From Myroides sp. NP-2 (GTDB taxonomy: Bacteria; Bacteroidota; Bacteroidia; Flavobacteriales; Flavobacteriaceae): 64,000 nt of DNA. Both the position numbers and the translations under genes were made by a program. The notes beneath the pieces were generated by a model. It saw only the letters and a program-made list of their open reading frames with translations. It was not told the DNA's origin and ran no database searches. The stretch lies in assembly GCF_014145665.1 (NCBI RefSeq), contig NZ_JACHTD010000002.1:186001-250000 (forward strand). Reading direction: 5' to 3'. This document shows, one piece after another, positions 1 through 9,338 of this stretch (within the stretch, counting starts at the first letter, position 1; each line of letters begins with the position of its first letter).

Positions 1-1
1 A

Positions 2-1069
2 GGATTATATAAAAATCCGGTGTACATCAACAATTCTTACGGAAAGAGTGGGCATACGGATTATACAACCTTTGGTTTCAAAGGAGGAGCAACCTATCAA
101 ATTACAGGTAAACACGCTTTGGATTTGAACATTTCTTACCACAATCAGGCGCCCTCAATCAAAAATACCTTTGCTAATGTCAGGGTGAACAACAACCTTG
201 TGCCCGCCAACAAAAAAGAAGATATTTTTAGTGTAGATGGGAGCTATATTTTGAGAACACCTCGTTTAAAAGCTAGAGCTACAGGATACTTTTCTGAAAT
301 TAGAAACGGTACAGAAATTAATTTCTACTTTGCCAACGGTTCGGGTATAAAGGATGCAGAAGGCAATCTTGAAAATTCAGGTAATAACTTTGTTTCTGAA
401 ATACTTACAGGTATAGATAAGCGCCAATTAGGCTTTGAATTAGGGGCAGAATACCAAATTACGTCAACCCTTAAGGCAACGGCTGCGGCTGCATTGGGAC
501 AAGCGTTTTACATCAGCAATCCCAATGTACATTTAACAACCGACAATCAAACGAATATGTTTGACTATGGCAAAGCTGCCCTAAAAAAGTACAAGCTATC
601 TAATGGTCCTCAAACGGCACTTTCACTAGGTCTAGAATACAGGGATCCCAAATTTTGGTTTGTTGGTGCAAACCTAAACTATATGGCCGATGCTTATACG
701 GATATTTCTGCCCTGCGTAGAACCCGTAATTTCGTCATCAATCCAAGTACACCTGGCCAACCTTTTACTGACTTAACGGATGAGAAGCTACACCAAATCT
801 TAAAACAAGAAAAACTAGCCGACTTTACTATCGTCAATATCACAGGAGGAAAATCTTGGCGATTGCCCAATAGAACCATTGTGGGATTCTTTGCCTCGAT
901 TAACAATGTGTTTAACAAAGAATATAAAACAGGAGGATTTGAACAAGCTAGAAATGCTAATTATGCCGAAGAAGTCAAAAACAATAAAGGTCCATACAAC
1001 CTATTTGGAAACAAGTACTTCTATGGTTATGGTCGTAACTTCTTTGTAAATGTTTACTACAACTTCTAA
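2..1069 (+). CDS. TonB-dependent outer-membrane receptor, C-terminal part
   Basis: The reading frame is open to the left edge, so the N-terminal signal, plug domain and first strands lie outside the window; the first GTG at 20 is not a real start. About 355 residues of alternating polar and aromatic strands are visible, in the style of a 22-stranded TonB-dependent barrel. Landmarks are a GFKGGATYQITGKHALDLN strand, a late FFASINNVFNKEY strand and a C-terminal ...NVYYNF ending in an aromatic residue, as BamA substrates do. Receptors of this class import ligands using TonB energy. The lipoprotein gene follows after 11 nt, so the two probably form one uptake unit. The ligand cannot be told from this half. 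Confidence 0.85.
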   Translation, partial: GLYKNPVYINNSYGKSGHTDYTTFGFKGGATYQITGKHALDLNISYHNQAPSIKNTFANVRVNNNLVPANKKEDIFSVDGSYILRTPRLKARATGYFSEIRNGTEINFYFANGSGIKDAEGNLENSGNNFVSEILTGIDKRQLGFELGAEYQITSTLKATAAAALGQAFYISNPNVHLTTDNQTNMFDYGKAALKKYKLSNGPQTALSLGLEYRDPKFWFVGANLNYMADAYTDISALRRTRNFVINPSTPGQPFTDLTDEKLHQILKQEKLADFTIVNITGGKSWRLPNRTIVGFFASINNVFNKEYKTGGFEQARNANYAEEVKNNKGPYNLFGNKYFYGYGRNFFVNVYYNF

Positions 1070-1080
1070 TTTCTGTACCT

Positions 1081-3063
1081 ATGAAAACAATTTTTAAATC
1101 TATACTTTTTATTGCACTATCGACACTCTTCTTTGGGAGTTGTGCAAAGAACGACGATTTTTCGGTTCCCTCATTACACTGTGAAGAACCAAAGGTTGTC
1201 ATCAATAAAACTATTGACGAACTATATCCTCTGGCAGAACAAACGGTAAAACCCTACAGTGGCGATCCAAAGGATATCCTAGAAGGTGTAGTAGTATCAA
1301 GCGACAAAGGTGGAAACTTTCACAACAAGCTACACATCCTAGATAAAAACACAAAGCAACCATTGGTGCTAAATATTGATAATAGTGCCTCATTTGTTCA
1401 ATATCCTCCTGGTACGATTATCTATGTTCGCTTAGGGGGGTTGTACTTCAACAACAGCTATGGCCTAGTCAACCTAGGTGGGGGAACGAATGGAAAGTAC
1501 ACCACATCGATTCCCAAAGGATCCATCGATAAATTTATAGGTAAGTTCTGTAAACCTGTGAAAGACTTTACCCCCTACAATCCGACAATCACGCTGGAGG
1601 AATTACTTTCGAAAAAAGACTTCTACAAAGGAAAATTAGTAACGATTAAAGACGTGCAATTCAACCGTGCTATTGTGGGCAAAAAGCTATACGACAAATC
1701 GGATGTCGACAGTCAAGGGCAAACCTTGAGAGAAATGGTTGACAAAGACAATCGCAGTTTTTTTGTGCGTACAAGTCAATATTCACGAGATTTTGTGGCC
1801 TATGAGATTCCAAAACACAGCGGCTCCATAACAGGAATTGTTGATGTATTTAGCAATAACGTACAATTTTATCCCCGTGTATTAGAGGACATAAACCTAA
1901 AAGAAGAGCCATTTGGTGATGGAGAAGTCAACCCTGAACCAGAAGACATCACATTAGGTAAATTCTTAGCTTTTCCAGGAGCTGATTTTGAAGATTGGGA
2001 TGCCTTCTTAGGAGTAATTTTCAAAAATCAATTGAGTGATGCAACTGCCCAAAAAGCGCCTAATAAAGGATGGGAAAATTCAACTGGATTAGCTGTAGAA
2101 GGACAACGCGATAAAAATGGATACTTGTTCTCCGTAGAAAAAGTAAAAATGCCAACCGACGCAACCAAACTATCGTTTTTAGTAAAAGGAACATCGGCAA
2201 AATCCCTATCGATTAATATTCACAAAGCAAATGGGACAAATTACTATGCGTACAATCTAGAAAATGTAACAGCGAGTAAAGTAATACAACCGAATATGGA
2301 TGAGAGTTCATTTCAAGGGGTTCCATCAGGCAATACGACTAATATATACACAGGTACGATTGATACAGGTGGAAAATGGGTGAAAATAACCCTTGATTTA
2401 AGCGCTTTAAACGGAGATTATCACCAAACTGGCACAGGAACCTTCATCAGCTTCAGAAATGGAAATGACGCCAACTATGACCTAGTTATCGACGAGATTC
2501 GCTTTGAGGACGGAACCCCGGTAGAAGATAATGGAGAAGGTCCTGTAGATCCAGAGCCAGGGGAACCTTTCGTTATAGCAGATTTTAACGATTGGCAAGC
2601 CTTTACAAGCACGCTAAATAACTTTGGACTAAAACCCTATGCTACACATGCTCCAGGTCAAGGTAGAGACGGTAAAGACGCCCTTAAACTATCGGGTACC
2701 ACAACAGCAAACGATTATGTATTTACCATAACAGGTCAACAAGTTCCAGAAGGAAAGTCAAGATTGATCGTATGGATAAAGGGAACCTCAAACAACAAGT
2801 CTCTATCCTTCAACGTCAACAAAGCAGGTGGTGGTTTCGATCCCTTCAATGCAGGCACCGTAGCAACACAAGACCTAGAATTGGCAAAATTTACAACCAA
2901 CCAATACAACGGATCAATAGATACGGGAGGCAATTGGGTCAAACTCACCCTTAATCTATCCGAAACAACCTACAATGCTACAGGAGCTGGAGATGTATTC
3001 TCCCTTAAAACAGGAAGTAATTCAACCTATGAATTAGTAATAGACAGCATTTACTTTGAGTAA
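1081..3063 (+). CDS. DUF5689-type surface lipoprotein with duplicated C-terminal domain
   Basis: A 660-residue lipoprotein: an N-terminal hydrophobic segment ends in the lipobox FFGSC with acylated Cys21, followed by AKNDD, an acidic stretch resembling Bacteroidota surface-export signals (inference). Residues about 40-280 match the OB-fold-like DUF5689 family (EGVVVSSDKGGNFHNKL, PPGTIIYVRLGGL). The rest holds two related beta-rich domains, about 292-480 and 497-660, each ending in an IDTGG(K/N)WVK(I/L)TL strand and a final Y(D/E)LVID(E/S)I strand, joined by a Pro/Glu/Gly linker. It lies 11 nt after the TonB receptor, so it is probably its accessory binding lipoprotein. The TAA stop is the first three bases of the heptamer array downstream. 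Substrate unknown. Confidence 0.8.
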   Translation: MKTIFKSILFIALSTLFFGSCAKNDDFSVPSLHCEEPKVVINKTIDELYPLAEQTVKPYSGDPKDILEGVVVSSDKGGNFHNKLHILDKNTKQPLVLNIDNSASFVQYPPGTIIYVRLGGLYFNNSYGLVNLGGGTNGKYTTSIPKGSIDKFIGKFCKPVKDFTPYNPTITLEELLSKKDFYKGKLVTIKDVQFNRAIVGKKLYDKSDVDSQGQTLREMVDKDNRSFFVRTSQYSRDFVAYEIPKHSGSITGIVDVFSNNVQFYPRVLEDINLKEEPFGDGEVNPEPEDITLGKFLAFPGADFEDWDAFLGVIFKNQLSDATAQKAPNKGWENSTGLAVEGQRDKNGYLFSVEKVKMPTDATKLSFLVKGTSAKSLSINIHKANGTNYYAYNLENVTASKVIQPNMDESSFQGVPSGNTTNIYTGTIDTGGKWVKITLDLSALNGDYHQTGTGTFISFRNGNDANYDLVIDEIRFEDGTPVEDNGEGPVDPEPGEPFVIADFNDWQAFTSTLNNFGLKPYATHAPGQGRDGKDALKLSGTTTANDYVFTITGQQVPEGKSRLIVWIKGTSNNKSLSFNVNKAGGGFDPFNAGTVATQDLELAKFTTNQYNGSIDTGGNWVKLTLNLSETTYNATGAGDVFSLKTGSNSTYELVIDSIYFE

Positions 3064-3312
3064 ATAGTAAATAGTGAATGGTGAATGGTGAATGGTGAAT
3101 GGTGAATCCTGAATCGTGAATCGTGAATGGTGAATCGTGAATGGTGAATGGTGAATCCTGAATCGTGAATCGTGAATCGTGAATGGTGAATGGTGAATGG
3201 TGAATCGTGAATGGTGAATCGTGAATGGTGAATGGTGAATGGTGAATCCTGAATCGTGAATCGTGAATCGTGAATGGTGAATAGTGAATCGTGAATGTTG
3301 AATCGTAAATAG
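3061..3312 (+). repeat. 36-unit heptamer minisatellite
   Basis: Exactly 36 contiguous 7-bp units with no indel. The core is TGAATGG or TGAATCG, with TGAATCC at 3103, 3152 and 3243, single TGAATAG and TGAATGT variants near the right end, and TAAATAG units capping both ends (3061, 3068 and 3306). The first unit contains the stop codon of the lipoprotein gene. Every unit begins with TGA or TAA, and because 7 is not a multiple of 3 all three forward frames are closed within 21 bp. TGAATCC is always followed by two or three TGAATCG units, a sign of higher-order duplication. Confidence 0.97.
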
Positions 3313-3318
3313 AAATTT

Positions 3319-3346
3319 AAAAGCTCGAACGAGTCGAGCTTTTTTT
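3319..3346 (+). terminator. Intrinsic terminator of the TonB receptor/lipoprotein unit
   Basis: A perfect 10-bp stem (AAAAGCTCGA with TCGAGCTTTT) and a 5-nt loop run into a T tract. It sits just after the heptamer array, so the array is transcribed as 3' UTR. Confidence 0.85.
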
Positions 3347-3440
3347 ATGGATGAAAGGCGCCTAAACAGACTCTCCTTCCTATTTATTCCTTTGTTAAAA
3401 GGCGAAACTATTCACAGTCCATACCAAATACTACAAAACA

Positions 3441-3475
3441 AAAAAGACGCTTAAAAAGCGTCTTTTTAAAAAAGT
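3441..3475 (-). terminator. Intrinsic terminator of the atp operon
   Basis: A 10-bp stem (AAAAAGACGC with GCGTCTTTTT) around a 7-nt loop, immediately downstream of atpG on the minus strand. The A/T-rich arms give a U tract in that direction. Confidence 0.85.
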
Positions 3476-3489
3476 ATAATATTTATTGA

Positions 3490-4353
3490 TTAGTTTTTCA
3501 ATGCTTCTGCACCTCCAACAATCTCTAAAATTTCATTTGTAATCGCAGCCTGACGAGCTTTGTTGTAAGTTAATTTCAACGCGTCTCTTAATTCTTGTGC
3601 GTTATCTGTCGCTTTGTGCATCGCAGTCATACGCGCACCGTGTTCTGATGCTACAGAGTCTGCAATAGCTTTAAACAATTGTGTTTTTAACGACAAAGGA
3701 ATCAACATCTCAATGATTTCCTCTTTTGAAGGCTCATAGATATAATCAGATGCTGCTGCAGTTGCTTCTGCTTCTATTGGCAATAATGGCAAAAATTGCT
3801 CCGTAACTACGTTTTGCGTAGCTGCATTTTTAAACTGGTTATATACAATTTGAATAGAGTCATACTTCCCATTGACGAAAGCTTCCATCACGTGCTCAGC
3901 AATAACAGCTGTGTGATCGAAGTCGAAATGATCGTAAAGAGAACTTTGATTATCAACAACGTTAAACGATTTTTTAAGGATGTCATTTCCTTTTTTACCG
4001 ATCGTCAATAAATCAATTGTAGCTCCTTTGTACTCCGTATTCGCTAATACATTAACTTGTTTAATAATGTTGGCATTGAAACCACCACATAACCCTCTGT
4101 TAGAAGTTACGACTAGAAACAATACATTTTTTACCTCTCTAACTTGCGAATATACACTTGAATTCTCTCCTTCTAAAGTAGAACTAACATTTTGAATAAT
4201 CTCAGTTAGCTTCTCTGAATAAGGACGCATAGCTGTAATCGTATCAGTCGCTTTTTTCAATTTAGCTGCTGACACCATTTTCATTGCAGATGTGATCTGC
4301 ATTGTAGATCCAATAGAAGAAATCCTATTGCGTATTTCTTTAAGATTTGCCAT
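3490..4353 (-). CDS. atpG: F1Fo ATP synthase gamma subunit
   Basis: The central rotor shaft of F1, coupling c-ring rotation to catalysis in the alpha/beta hexamer. 287 residues, normal for the family. Both conserved helical ends are present: the N-terminal MANLKEIRNRISSIGSTMQI-type helix with its KMVSAAKL segment, and the C-terminal RQAAITNEILEIVGGAEAL helix. A central GLCGGFN motif is also visible. It is the last gene of the minus-strand atpB-E-F-H-A-G series, 67 nt after atpA and followed by a strong terminator. No beta or epsilon gene follows. Confidence 0.98.
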   Translation of the reverse strand: MANLKEIRNRISSIGSTMQITSAMKMVSAAKLKKATDTITAMRPYSEKLTEIIQNVSSTLEGENSSVYSQVREVKNVLFLVVTSNRGLCGGFNANIIKQVNVLANTEYKGATIDLLTIGKKGNDILKKSFNVVDNQSSLYDHFDFDHTAVIAEHVMEAFVNGKYDSIQIVYNQFKNAATQNVVTEQFLPLLPIEAEATAAASDYIYEPSKEEIIEMLIPLSLKTQLFKAIADSVASEHGARMTAMHKATDNAQELRDALKLTYNKARQAAITNEILEIVGGAEALKN

Positions 4354-4420
4354 TTGAAAACGTATATAATTCAGAAAGAGAATAAGCAGTTAGACCTGCT
4401 TAAACTCTTTCAAAAAATTC

Positions 4421-5995
4421 TTAATATTTTGAAGCTAATTCTTTAGCTACTTTCTCTAAAACACTAGTTTGTTCGTCACCGAATTTACCAGCTTTTAATT
4501 GATCTAACACATCTCTGTGACGTGAGTTAAGCGCTTCTAAGTACTCTTTTTCAAACGCTTTCACTTGGTTAACAGGAACGTTTCTCAACAAGTTTTTAGA
4601 TCCAGCATAAATAATAGCTACTTGATCTTCTACAGTATAAGGATCGTTAACCGCTTGTTTCAAGATTTCAACGTTGCGTTGACCTTTAGAAATAACGTTC
4701 ATTGTAGCAGCATCTAGGTCAGAACCAAATTTCGCGAATGCTTCTAATTCACGGAATTGAGCTTGGTCTAATTTTAAAGTACCCGCTACTTTTTTCATTG
4801 ATTTAATTTGAGCAGATCCTCCAACACGAGATACCGAAATACCTACGTTAATCGCTGGACGTACACCTGAGTTGAACAAGTCAGACTCCAAGAAAATTTG
4901 TCCATCCGTAATAGAAATTACGTTTGTTGGAATATAAGCAGAAACGTCACCCGCTTGTGTCTCAATAATAGGTAAAGCAGTTAAAGACCCACCACCTTTA
5001 ACGAAAGGTTTGATTGATTCTGGTAAGTCATTCATGTTTTTAGCGATTTCATCATCACCAATAACACGAGCCGCTCTTTCTAATAATCTTGAGTGAAGGT
5101 AGAAAACGTCTCCAGGGTAAGCCTCACGTCCCGGTGGTCTTCTTAAGATCAAAGACATCTCACGGTAAGCAACAGCTTGTTTAGATAAATCATCATAAAT
5201 AATCAAAGCTGGACGACCAGTATCACGGAAATACTCTCCGATAGCCGCACCTGCCATAGCAGAATAAACTTGCATTGGAGCAGGATCTGAAGCGTTAGCC
5301 GCAACAATGATTGAATAGTCCATTGCACCTTTTTCCTCTAATGTTTTTGCAATCGCAGCCACAGTAGACGCTTTTTGTCCAATAGCAACATAGATACAGT
5401 AAACCGGTTGACCTGCATCATAGAATTCTTTTTGGTTAAGAATTGTATCGATACAAACCGTTGTTTTACCAGTTTGACGGTCACCAATAACTAACTCACG
5501 TTGTCCACGTCCCACTGGGATCATCGCGTCAATCGCTTTAATACCTGTTTGAAGTGGTTCAGTTACTGGTTGACGGTAGATAACACCTGGTGCTTTACGC
5601 TCCAATGGCATTTCGTACAAATCACCTTCGATAGGACCTTTACCATCAATTGGTAATCCTAACGTATTTACAACACGTCCTACCATTTTCTCTCCTACGC
5701 GTAGAGAAGCGATACGACCTGTTCTTTTCACAGTTGTACCTTCTTTTACTCCAACAGAAGAACCTAACAATACAATACCTACGTTATCTTCTTCTAAGTT
5801 TTGTACCATTGCCTCTAAACCGTTGTCTAATACAACTAGCTCTCCGTACTCTGCATTTGTCAACCCGTAAACACGAGCAACTCCATCTCCAACTTCTAGT
5901 ACTGTACCTACTTCTTCTAAAGTAGCCTCAGAGCTAAATCCAGATAATTGTTTCTTTAAAATCGCTGAAATTTCAGCTGGTTTAATGTCCGCCAT
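4421..5995 (-). CDS. atpA: F1Fo ATP synthase alpha subunit
   Basis: Non-catalytic nucleotide-binding subunit of F1. 524 residues with the usual three parts: an N-terminal beta-barrel, a nucleotide-binding domain with Walker A GDRQTGKT at 171-178 and the [17 protein letters not shown] region, and a C-terminal helical domain. The start codon is preceded by a 44-nt gap after atpH. The family assignment is certain from sequence alone. It works with a beta subunit that must be encoded elsewhere on the chromosome. Confidence 0.99.
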   Translation of the reverse strand: MADIKPAEISAILKKQLSGFSSEATLEEVGTVLEVGDGVARVYGLTNAEYGELVVLDNGLEAMVQNLEEDNVGIVLLGSSVGVKEGTTVKRTGRIASLRVGEKMVGRVVNTLGLPIDGKGPIEGDLYEMPLERKAPGVIYRQPVTEPLQTGIKAIDAMIPVGRGQRELVIGDRQTGKTTVCIDTILNQKEFYDAGQPVYCIYVAIGQKASTVAAIAKTLEEKGAMDYSIIVAANASDPAPMQVYSAMAGAAIGEYFRDTGRPALIIYDDLSKQAVAYREMSLILRRPPGREAYPGDVFYLHSRLLERAARVIGDDEIAKNMNDLPESIKPFVKGGGSLTALPIIETQAGDVSAYIPTNVISITDGQIFLESDLFNSGVRPAINVGISVSRVGGSAQIKSMKKVAGTLKLDQAQFRELEAFAKFGSDLDAATMNVISKGQRNVEILKQAVNDPYTVEDQVAIIYAGSKNLLRNVPVNQVKAFEKEYLEALNSRHRDVLDQLKAGKFGDEQTSVLEKVAKELASKY

Positions 5996-6039
5996 TTTTA
6001 TCTATGTTTATACACGAAAAATTCGTGCGGTGATTTTTT

Positions 6040-6576
6040 TTACTTAATTAATTCTCTTTTTAATACTTGTAATTGATTTGCTAAAGACGCATTGTATTGG
6101 ATATCGCCAATTTTTAAAATGAATCCTCCTAAGATTGACTCATCGACAACATTCGTAATGACAGCCTTTTTTCCAGGTGCTAAAACTTTTACCTTGTCAA
6201 GTACTTTAGCCTCTATACTAGCATCAATTGGCATTGCTGTAGTAACAGTTACTTTCTCAATACCGTTGTGCAAATCATATTGCTTTTGGAATTCTTCAGC
6301 AGTCGCTTGTAAGATGCCAAATCTATTATTTGCTTTTAATACCTTGAAAAGTTCTTTTGTCCCGTCGTTTACTGTTGCAAATACTTCTAATAAAGCATTT
6401 AATTTCAACTGATCTTTAACTATTGGGTTTGTCAGGAACGTTTTCAACTCAGCGCTTTGAGATATTGATTGAGAAATAAGGATCATATCAGTATTGATAG
6501 CATCAACATTTCCTTTTTCTAAAGAAACCTCAAGCATTGCTTTTGCATAACGTGCCGCAGCTCTTGTGCTTACCAT
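6040..6576 (-). CDS. atpH: F1Fo ATP synthase delta subunit (OSCP)
   Basis: Peripheral-stalk subunit that clamps the top of F1 to the b dimer. 178 residues. The N-terminal RAAARYAKAMLEVS helix is the OSCP signature, and the C-terminal portion has the expected DESILGGFILKIGD motif. It starts 7 nt after atpF and is co-transcribed with it. Confidence 0.97.
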   Translation of the reverse strand: MVSTRAAARYAKAMLEVSLEKGNVDAINTDMILISQSISQSAELKTFLTNPIVKDQLKLNALLEVFATVNDGTKELFKVLKANNRFGILQATAEEFQKQYDLHNGIEKVTVTTAMPIDASIEAKVLDKVKVLAPGKKAVITNVVDESILGGFILKIGDIQYNASLANQLQVLKRELIK

Positions 6577-6583
6577 AGTGATA

Positions 6584-7084
6584 TTAGTTTAATTTTACAT
6601 CATCTAACATTTTCTCAACCAATTGTGTTTGAGCTTCTTTGTTAGATAATTGATCTTTCAATAATTTTTCAGCGATTTCAATTGAAATTGATGAAACTTG
6701 AGTTTTTAAATCAAGAATAGCCGCAGCTTTCTCGCTTTCAATTGTAGCTTTTGCTTGAGCGATTAATTTCTCACCCTGAGCTTCCGCTTCTGTTTTAGCG
6801 TCTGCAATCAATTTTTCTTTGATCTCACGAGCTTCTTTTAGTAAAGTATCGCGCTCTGCACGTGCCTCTGCTAATAACTTCTCGTTATCCGCTTTTAAAT
6901 TAGCCATTTCTCTTTTAGCGTTTTCTGCCGCTGCTAATGCATCAGTAATACCCTCTTCACGAGCTTCTAAAGCATTTACAATTGGTTTCCACGCGAATTT
7001 TCCTAAGATAACAACAATTACTATCATAATAATTAGTTGCCAGAAAAATAGTCCAAAACTGAAATCGTTAATTAACTTATCCAT
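6584..7084 (-). CDS. atpF: F1Fo ATP synthase b subunit
   Basis: Stator stalk subunit. 166 residues: one N-terminal membrane helix (about 8-28, LFFWQLIIMIVIVVILGKFAW) followed by a long charged, Ala/Glu/Lys-rich coiled coil running to the C terminus. There is a single b gene, so the stalk is presumably a homodimer. Operon position between atpE and atpH is standard. Confidence 0.97.
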   Translation of the reverse strand: MDKLINDFSFGLFFWQLIIMIVIVVILGKFAWKPIVNALEAREEGITDALAAAENAKREMANLKADNEKLLAEARAERDTLLKEAREIKEKLIADAKTEAEAQGEKLIAQAKATIESEKAAAILDLKTQVSSISIEIAEKLLKDQLSNKEAQTQLVEKMLDDVKLN

Positions 7085-7184
7085 TATCTAAAATTATACT
7101 TTTTAATACCTGATTTTGTTTAATTAAAATAAGAAGTTTACCTGTAACCAACCGTTACAGATAAACTCTTTGTACTGACTTGGA

Positions 7185-7379
7185 TTATTTACCTAAGATT
7201 AAAGCACCGAATGCTAAACCTTCCAATAAAGCTCCAATGATGATCATTGCAGTTTGGATTTTTCCAGCAGCTTCTGGTTGACGAGCAATAGCGTCCATTG
7301 CAGAAGAACCAATTTTACCTAAACCGTAACCAGCTCCGATTACGATTAAACCTGCACCAATGATAGTTGGAATTGTCAT
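7185..7379 (-). CDS. atpE: F1Fo ATP synthase c subunit
   Basis: Proteolipid of the rotor ring. 64 residues forming a hairpin of two glycine-rich membrane helices joined by the polar loop ARQPEA (about 32-37). The ion-binding carboxylate is Glu53 in ALLEGLAFG. The residue expected to help coordinate sodium on the first helix is hydrophobic here, and Glu53 is followed by Gly rather than Ser/Thr, so the ring is inferred to carry protons. Spaced 100 nt from atpF and 60 nt from atpB. Confidence 0.97.
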   Translation of the reverse strand: MTIPTIIGAGLIVIGAGYGLGKIGSSAMDAIARQPEAAGKIQTAMIIIGALLEGLAFGALILGK

Positions 7380-7439
7380 AGTATTGAATTTAATATTAAT
7401 TAAACAAATTTATTTATACTCTTATTTTTTCTAATTTGA

Positions 7440-8618
7440 TTAGTGTGCTTCTTCGTGATCGTGATCTGCTACCGCCATTCCAATGAATAAAGACGACAAC
7501 ATAGTAAAGATAAACGCTTGTAAGAAAGCTACTAAAATTTCTAAAACGACTAAGAACGTTGACAAGAAGAATCCGATTCCAATTGCTCCACCTGTTCCTA
7601 ATGCTTCTTTCATCACGAAGATGATAGCAATTAATCCGAATACTACCGAGTGACCTGCTGTAATATTTGCGAATAAACGCACCATTAACGAGAACGGTTT
7701 AATAATCGCTCCTAAAATCTCAATGGGCATCAACATGATTTTCATTGGCACTGGAACCCCAGGCATCCAAAACATGTGTTTCCAGTAATCTTTGTTTGCA
7801 GAAAAATGCACAATAATGAACGTACAAATTGCTAAACAAACCGTAACCGAAATATTACCTGTTACGTTAAATCCTAGTGGAGTTAACCCTAAAATGTTCA
7901 AGATAAAAATCAAGAAGAATACCGATAGTAAATACGGCATAAACTTTTTGTATTTCGCTTTACCGATATTTGGCACAGCCATCTCATCGCGAACGTATAG
8001 CACCAAAGGCTCTAATCCTCTAGCAATACCTTTTGGCAAGTTGTTCGGTCCGTTTTTGTATGTTTTAGCTAACCCTAAGAATAGGATAAACATTAAAATT
8101 GTAGTGAAAAATAAAGAAGCTACGTTCTTTGTGATAGAGAAATCAAGTGGTTTCTCATTGGTAGGGTGGTGTGCCTCATCATAGGTAATTGTACCTTCAG
8201 CATCTGTTTTGTAAATTTTACCGTGGTATAATTTGTAAAACTGTCCGTCTTTTTCTACTACTTTTTTACCGTAGTCAAATTCAGAAGACATAAAAACTTT
8301 AAGACCGTTGTCGATTAAAATAACAGGCAAAGAGAACCCGTAATTTTTACCTGTTTCTTCATCTGAGAAGAAAACAAAAGAATAATCATCGGCCAAGTGA
8401 TGGGTAATATGGGCCTGAACTTTCTCAGCTTGAGTCATTTCAGCAGGGTTTTCTATCTTTTCCCCTTCTACGTGTTCCAGGGTTTTTTCAATAGATTGCT
8501 CAGCTTCTTGAATAGAATTTTCAAGCTTTTGAGTAGTTGTTTGCGCGTACGAAAATACCGACGAGGCTGTAAATAAAACAGCTGCTAATAAATTCAGTGA
8601 TTTCTTGAGAGTCACCAT
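7440..8618 (-). CDS. atpB: F1Fo ATP synthase a subunit, long Bacteroidota form
   Basis: Stator subunit forming the two proton half-channels. 392 residues, longer than the roughly 270 of E. coli. The extra part is an N-terminal signal-like segment (about 1-26), an acidic Gln/Glu-rich stretch and a periplasmic region before the first conserved helix. Such extensions are known in Bacteroidota a subunits. The essential arginine is in the conserved SLMVRLFANITAGH helix, and the protein ends with a His/Asp/Glu-rich tail (DHDHEEAH). First gene of the core atp series. Confidence 0.96.
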   Translation of the reverse strand: MVTLKKSLNLLAAVLFTASSVFSYAQTTTQKLENSIQEAEQSIEKTLEHVEGEKIENPAEMTQAEKVQAHITHHLADDYSFVFFSDEETGKNYGFSLPVILIDNGLKVFMSSEFDYGKKVVEKDGQFYKLYHGKIYKTDAEGTITYDEAHHPTNEKPLDFSITKNVASLFFTTILMFILFLGLAKTYKNGPNNLPKGIARGLEPLVLYVRDEMAVPNIGKAKYKKFMPYLLSVFFLIFILNILGLTPLGFNVTGNISVTVCLAICTFIIVHFSANKDYWKHMFWMPGVPVPMKIMLMPIEILGAIIKPFSLMVRLFANITAGHSVVFGLIAIIFVMKEALGTGGAIGIGFFLSTFLVVLEILVAFLQAFIFTMLSSLFIGMAVADHDHEEAH

Positions 8619-8658
8619 ATCTTAACTTCTTGAATATTTTGGTTCCTAAAATTTTGTG

Positions 8659-8666
8659 CAAAAGTA
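8659..8666 (-). promoter_or_regulatory. Candidate -7 box for atpB
   Basis: On the minus strand this reads TACTTTTG, matching TANNTTTG, 41 nt before the atpB ATG in an 89-nt gap. No well-spaced -33 element was seen, so internal initiation ahead of atpB is only suggested. Confidence 0.4.
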
Positions 8667-8707
8667 CAATAATTCTTGTATTATCATACCTTTATATCAA
8701 ACTTTTT

Positions 8708-9121
8708 TTACTTAGTTTCATTTGATGTAGTATTCTTATTTAAAATAGAATAGGCTACAAATGCATCCCCTCCAAGGAAAACGAGTACAATCACTAAAAA
8801 ATTATACTTAAATCCCTCTGCTATCATTTCGTGATCTAATCCTTTTTTTGCGAATAAATAACTTGCAATTAATCGCAAAGTAATGAATCCTAAAAAAACA
8901 AATCCCAGGTTATTCGGTAGGCTATTTTTAATTCCAACAAGTGCAAAAAAGGTTGCAATTGTAAAAATTAGTTCAAAGCCATAAAACTGTTCTATACTGT
9001 ATCCCAAAACACTCAAAGCATCCCCTGCATTAGTAAAAGTGACCACAGCATAATGCAAAGCAAACACAGCGATAAGTCCCACTAAAAGTTTTACCCCCAT
9101 TTGCACCGTTTCTTTATCCAT
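8708..9121 (-). CDS. DUF6168-like four-helix membrane protein, AtpI position
   Basis: 137 residues with four predicted membrane helices (about 10-30, 45-65, 72-92 and 106-128) and a polar C-terminal tail. It resembles the Bacteroidota DUF6168 family; no biochemical function is established that I know of. It lies between the AtpZ-like gene (4 nt away) and atpB, the place where AtpI sits in other phyla, so a role in c-ring assembly or ion supply is inferred from position only. Confidence 0.65.
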   Translation of the reverse strand: MDKETVQMGVKLLVGLIAVFALHYAVVTFTNAGDALSVLGYSIEQFYGFELIFTIATFFALVGIKNSLPNNLGFVFLGFITLRLIASYLFAKKGLDHEMIAEGFKYNFLVIVLVFLGGDAFVAYSILNKNTTSNETK

Positions 9122-9125
9122 TTTT

Positions 9126-9338
9126 TTATTTATTTAACTGATTGACTTGTTTAATTACTTGGTACAAAGCTAATCCTACTCCCAATAAAGTACAAATTTT
9201 ATTTGCCATGTCGTGTTCTAAGTTGTATTTCTCATCTAACCAGACGCCTAATCGGTTTGCTAAATAAATGATTACCCCCATTTGAATGGGGATATTAATC
9301 AAGGACAGCCACTTTCGCGGTGAGTTCTTGTCGTCCAT
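9126..9338 (-). CDS. AtpZ/AtpI family ATP synthase accessory protein
   Basis: About 70 residues, two membrane helices (LINIPIQMGVIIYLANRLGVW and a GVGLALYQVI segment) separated by a charged loop LDEKYNLEHD, as in AtpZ/AtpI proteins that help c-ring assembly or divalent ion uptake. A longer frame opens at 9374, but the ATG at 9338 overlaps the TAA of the bactofilin gene (TAATG), a typical translational-coupling junction, and gives the family length. It is the first ATP-synthase-related gene of the cluster. Confidence 0.7.
   Translation of the reverse strand: MDDKNSPRKWLSLINIPIQMGVIIYLANRLGVWLDEKYNLEHDMANKICTLLGVGLALYQVIKQVNQLNK

Noticed and set aside
3061-3312. Possible CRISPR array
   Set aside because: Units are 7 bp and contiguous with no spacers; it is a minisatellite.
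7185-7379. Sodium-type c ring
   Set aside because: The first helix lacks the polar ligand and Glu53 is followed by Gly, so proton coupling is more likely.
3490-9121. Loss of atpD and atpC as a deletion
   Set aside because: Separate location of beta and epsilon genes is usual in Bacteroidota.
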